From Ophioderma brevispina (lineage: Eukaryota; Echinodermata; Ophiuroidea; Amphilepidida; Ophiodermatidae): a stretch of DNA of 64,000 nucleotides. Where the stretch lies: positions 1 to 64,000 of the forward strand of contig JAMKCH010011933.1 in assembly GCA_023653785.1 (NCBI GenBank), read 5' to 3'. The position numbers and the translations under genes are program-made. A model generated the notes under the pieces. The model had not been told where the DNA came from. It was given only the letters and a program-made list of their open reading frames with translations, and did no database searches. Positions 60,126-64,000 of the stretch are shown one piece after another (position 1 is the first letter of the stretch; each line of letters starts with the position of its first letter).

Positions 60126-63059
60126 AGAGTCAACTGAATCGATTGCCCTATTGTTCACCATTGTTCCCGGACTTCTGACACAACGGCTCCCGTGGGCCTT
60201 TCATGTTTATTTTCCAATTTTTATTGGATTCCAAAATACATTAACCACTTTATCAAAAATCGATGATGTCCTTTTTTCTGAGCATTTATAATATATTATT
60301 TATGCAAATTAACATGACGTCATTAATCAAATCATAGAAAACGCTCAAGTTTTAACTGAAAGATGGGATCATTAAGATACACGGTAGTGTGTCCACCAAT
60401 TTTTTAAAAATAAAAACCTAAAAATAAGCAAAAACAGAAAAAAACAACATGAGAACGTCCATGATACAAGCGACACACACCGTTAAACAAACTTCCTTTT
60501 TGTTTGACGCGTGTTTGACGAGTAAAACTACTAGGTGGGAGTATCGTTAACGATCGTTTAATAGCTCAGCATGTATTTCAACCCTCATATGTCATGTGAC
60601 ATATGTCATGAGCAAGATATGAATTAAGAATTAGAAATGCTTTCAAACGGTCATTTATAACGATTATTATAGTGGCAAATGTGAAACTTAAAAAACGGTC
60701 TCACAGACACAGACCTACAGCCTTTATTACGAAATGAATATTGACACAATTTAGTACATGATTTCTATTTATCCTCATGATGTGCCTTTTACTGCTAACA
60801 TTGAAAATAATTGACTTCATACAAAGAAAATGATGTTTAAAGGAGCAACACTGACGAACCCTCACTTAGGCCCCTACTAGCATATACAACAATATAAATG
60901 TCAAAAACACTAAAAGTTTTATTTTAAAAGTACATGTATACTAAATTCATATAAAATCTCAATTTTGATACCTATTCGTTCGATGTTCACAAAAATAAAG
61001 GAAATCTACACACACCATTTACGTGTCGTCTTGGCACACAGCGCCGCCCATTGTTGAATCTTGGCAAACCTTGGCAAATCTTCACTGCCCTAGGGAGTTA
61101 TCAACCATTTCGCGCAGTACTAATTTAGATAATATCTTTCGCAGTGTGTGACACACACTACACACTTACTGGACCGCCGTACGCAGTATCTACAGTAGAT
61201 AGCAGTTTTTGTACATTGCGGTACACTGGAGATTGCGCAAAATACTTGGCCTATCGTAACGATTTACGCACCAAATTATTCCTAACTAAATTGTCTAGTT
61301 AGCTGACTAGTTTATAATATAGGTTTATATTTGGAAAAAGACGAAAAAACGTGAAAAATACGTGAAAAAGTCTTCTCGATTGCTGCTAGTCAAGTCATGC
61401 CACACGCCACGCTTACAAAAACTAGTGAGCTAAGGGGTCTTTTTTGTCAGGAACCCCTATCTAACACAGATCGACCACCTGATTCGTCGTTTTCGCGATA
61501 TCCAAGGTACCGCGAAATCGTTTTTTCATTCCTTGTTCAAGCTAATCGCAGAGCCTTTAACACAGCGTGTGACTGCTAGGGAGCCCCATGACGTAGCGCA
61601 TGTCTAAGAATAACCGGCCAATTAGCGATGCGGAAACGGAATTGGTAGCGCTGTGTCCCAGCAGTACAGAGGCTATGGGAGCGTAAATGGTGTGACCACA
61701 AAAACGTTGCCAACGTTAAAAATAATACGAGCCATATAAAGTTAATAAATGTAAAGAGAGCACCAAGTATACTCAAATGCGTCTTCCCCATTGCCAAACT
61801 TGGTCCCGTTTCCTCTGCAATGCAAAATAAAATGTCCGTTTTCCCACCATCAACCTCCATACAGCCCAAATATGATTTATAGTTTTTCATGCTAGAGGTG
61901 CTGATGCAATAATGCCGAGTTCAAAACAACCACAACGCCTCTTCGTGTGAGACAACCAGAGGAGCGGGACCTCCCTATGATCTTTAGTACTCTTCTTCCT
62001 GCAGGGTATCTCACAGAAAGACGGGTACAAACTCACAGACTCATAACCAACATACCTTATAGAACAGTTGACTGTAGATCCGTCGGAACACATCATTGGG
62101 AAAACAAATGCGCGGCGTGGATGATGTTACAACGAGATTGGGCTTTATTGCATATTGAATACATCTCCAACAACAAAAAATCAAGCAAGAAAACAAACAA
62201 AACTAAGCAATGTCAATGAAAAGTATTCAAGTCAGAACAAGGCGCCCTTTACACAAGTAATAGGGATACTGATTCCTTGTACCTTAAAACATAATTATGA
62301 TTAGACACCTTTTTTACTTTTTATATCTCGAGGCAAAGTTATGATAAAAATGGGAAATGGCCGCCAGTTTGTTATCAGCCATGTCCACCTTAATATAATT
62401 AATGCTCTTGGCCTATACGTGCGAGCCCGCTGTCCATGTATGGAGGTCAGTGCAAAATTCGTTTTGTTCAAATAGCGTAACAAATATTTTATGGGTCATT
62501 GATTAAAATATATTTCAACAGAATTTATTTCTCAAAAGGACGACCAGCTAGGTGTTGGATGGTGATCCACTAACTAAGGAATCCGTTGTGTACGTATTTA
62601 CTTAATCCATGGACCCATATTACGTCCCTGTTTATCACATAAGCCGTACCTGGCAAAATCCTGTTATTTTTGAGGCACAAGCGTTAAGATACATATGACT
62701 TAAAACCACTGCCTATACAATCTGGACGCACTTCTCTTTTTTAATCAATATTAAAATTGCTCTATTCAACGAGGTAATAGTTGCATCGTTAAGCCTCGTC
62801 TTACCAAGCCTTTTTTTTTGTAACACGGTTTACCCACGAATTCGTTATAAAGCTCCGATGCTTTTAATTTTGATACCAGTGGAGAGGTATGGTCCTCTCT
62901 TTCCATTGATCACCAAAATAAGTACCACATAACTGTAGCCGCACAATGACGTCATAAACTCTGCGAGCAGCAAAATTGGCATTTTCCCCTAGAAAATAGA
63001 GAGATCGGCCCAATCTGCCCAAATCAAAGGGCTCCAAGACCGCAACTTTGCTGGACTTG
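60126..63059. other. No gene recognised
   Basis: Includes open readings at 61576-61890 (minus, 104 codons with a central hydrophobic segment) and 61947-62219 (plus, 90 codons). I recognise neither and find no splice or promoter support, so I do not call genes. Confidence 0.4.
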
Positions 63060-63800
63060 GAACGGCCACTGATACCAAAGAAGGGGAGTGTTTCTTGAAG
63101 GGGGATACCGGTTCTGATGATCCCGAGCGTGTCCTAATGTTCCGCACTGAGGCCAACTTGAAACACCTTTCTGACTCTCAGCAGTTTCATGTCGACGGGA
63201 CCTTTCTGGGCTTTCCCTGTGCTTTTGCTCAGCTCTTCACATAACCGTTTTGTTTTTGCTAGGAGCTTCCCGTTGGTGTTCTTCTTATTGCCGTCAAAGA
63301 CTGCTTCAGTGTGCTACAAGGCCCTTTACCTTCTGTTTGATGTTCTTCTGTTAGATGACTGGGATTTTCGTTTTCTGCGGATATAGTGAGCGACCTTGAG
63401 GCTGCATTGATCGGAGTTTTCAAGACATTATTTCCCCGTTTCAACAAGAGGTTGCTACTTTCATTTTGGTCAGCCATTCATAGAAAGATTACTGCATTGG
63501 GATCCAGGCGGACTATCGCGAGGACTCCGAATTTCGTACGAAAGTGAAATGTTCAATGCACTTGCCCATTGCCAACGAATGGAAGTGATCTCCTGTACGC
63601 TCTCAATGATTATGTTTACGACGCACGCCTTACTCGGTTTGGATAGGAATATTTTTACCACACATGGATCAACAACAGCACCATCGCCGTCATATGTTGG
63701 GACTGGTATCAGATTCAAATAAGGACAAATAACAATGTTGAATCGTGGCCCAGCCGGATCAAGAAATGCTCGAGAACTCTCACATTCCATTCTTTAAGTT
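63060..63800 (+). pseudogene. Decayed MULE (Mutator-like) transposase
   Basis: Conserved blocks of the MULE transposase catalytic domain appear in order: VLMFRTEANLKHLSDSQQ leading into FHVDGTF (DGTF at 63194-63205, first catalytic Asp), FAQLF, DLEAALIGVF with KTLFP (from 63392, second catalytic Asp), CYFHFGQPF (from 63453), and NNNVESW with SRIKK (from 63727), the usual end of the domain. At least three frames are needed: a stop interrupts after the first block, a one-base shift separates KTLFP from CYFHFGQ, and another shift precedes NNNVESW. It cannot encode an active enzyme as written. No terminal inverted repeats were identified, and the element may run past the window end. Confidence 0.85.
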
Positions 63801-64000
63801 TGTGTATGCCCTGCGTGATGAATGTGACACCCAGACTACATATGCAAGCCCTCTACCTTGGCAAAATCTCCCAAAGGTGACTGATGATAGTGCAGATTTT
63901 AAAATAGGTTTTAAAATGGTTTTCTTGAGCTTGGGCTTCTTCATATCTGTGCCAAACTTCATTTCTGTACGATTTTTCGTTTTTAAATTACGTTTGTTTG
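63801..64000. other. Sequence 3' of the MULE relic
   Basis: Probably still within the element; no further conserved block is recognised before the window ends. Confidence 0.35.

Noticed and set aside
61576..61890. Possible membrane protein of 104 residues, minus strand
   Set aside because: One hydrophobic stretch in AT-rich DNA is not enough; no family match, splice support or codon bias visible.

Overview
This window is AT-rich animal nuclear DNA dominated by repeats. The only protein-coding homology to a cellular gene is a cluster of UDP-glycosyltransferase (UGT) exons on the minus strand. These have GT/AG introns and the vertebrate-like exon layout. Frequent TAGGCCTA-type words, many short DNA transposons, tRNA-derived SINEs and a MULE relic suggest a marine invertebrate deuterostome (echinoderm, hemichordate or cephalochordate). 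That assignment is an inference and cannot be settled from the sequence alone.

Layout. 1-5.5 kb: no recognisable gene; an ~80-bp tandem repeat and a dispersed TTTCGTTAAAAA repeat. 5.5-18.04 kb: a composite tandem array of two related modules, A (~1.2 kb) and B (~1.1-1.7 kb, itself a ~290-300 bp tandem repeat), in the order A(internally duplicated)-B-spacer-B-A-A-B-A-B. It is saturated with AGGTCA-type half-sites and carries at least 15 exact DR1 motifs (RGGTCAAAGGTCA). 18.24-25.36 kb and 29.30-37.18 kb: two direct copies of one segment. Each holds an 800-bp TTAA-flanked element, an 83-bp duplication, a UGT exon 1, a GAT microsatellite and a minisatellite. The first copy's exon 1 is open and the second is broken. 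25.4-29.3 kb: decayed UGT exons 3 and 2 and a SINE. 38.46-40.92 kb: a long-TIR DNA element. 42.64-43.45 kb: a TA-flanked element. 46.9-49.0 kb: intact UGT exons 3 and 2. 49.0-50.2 kb: TE fragments (solo TIR end, reverse-transcriptase relic, TTAA MITE). 52.8-53.7 kb: a third, broken UGT exon 1. 56.3 kb: second SINE. 57.0-60.1 kb: a nested foldback structure. 63.1-63.8 kb: a decayed MULE transposase.

How it fits together. Read 5'->3' on the minus strand there are three successive UGT units: unit 1 (exon 1 dead; exons 2 and 3 open), unit 2 (all three exons broken) and unit 3 (exon 1 open; no further exons before the window edge). No unit is complete here, and no terminal (transmembrane) UGT exon was found. 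The DR1-rich array lies downstream of unit 3. Because UGT genes in other animals are controlled by DR1-type nuclear receptors (HNF4, PPAR/RXR), the juxtaposition is the most interesting hypothesis in the window, but it is unproven. Differences between repeat copies are mostly single-base indels. This may reflect an unpolished long-read assembly, so 'broken' copies in duplicated sequence should be treated cautiously.
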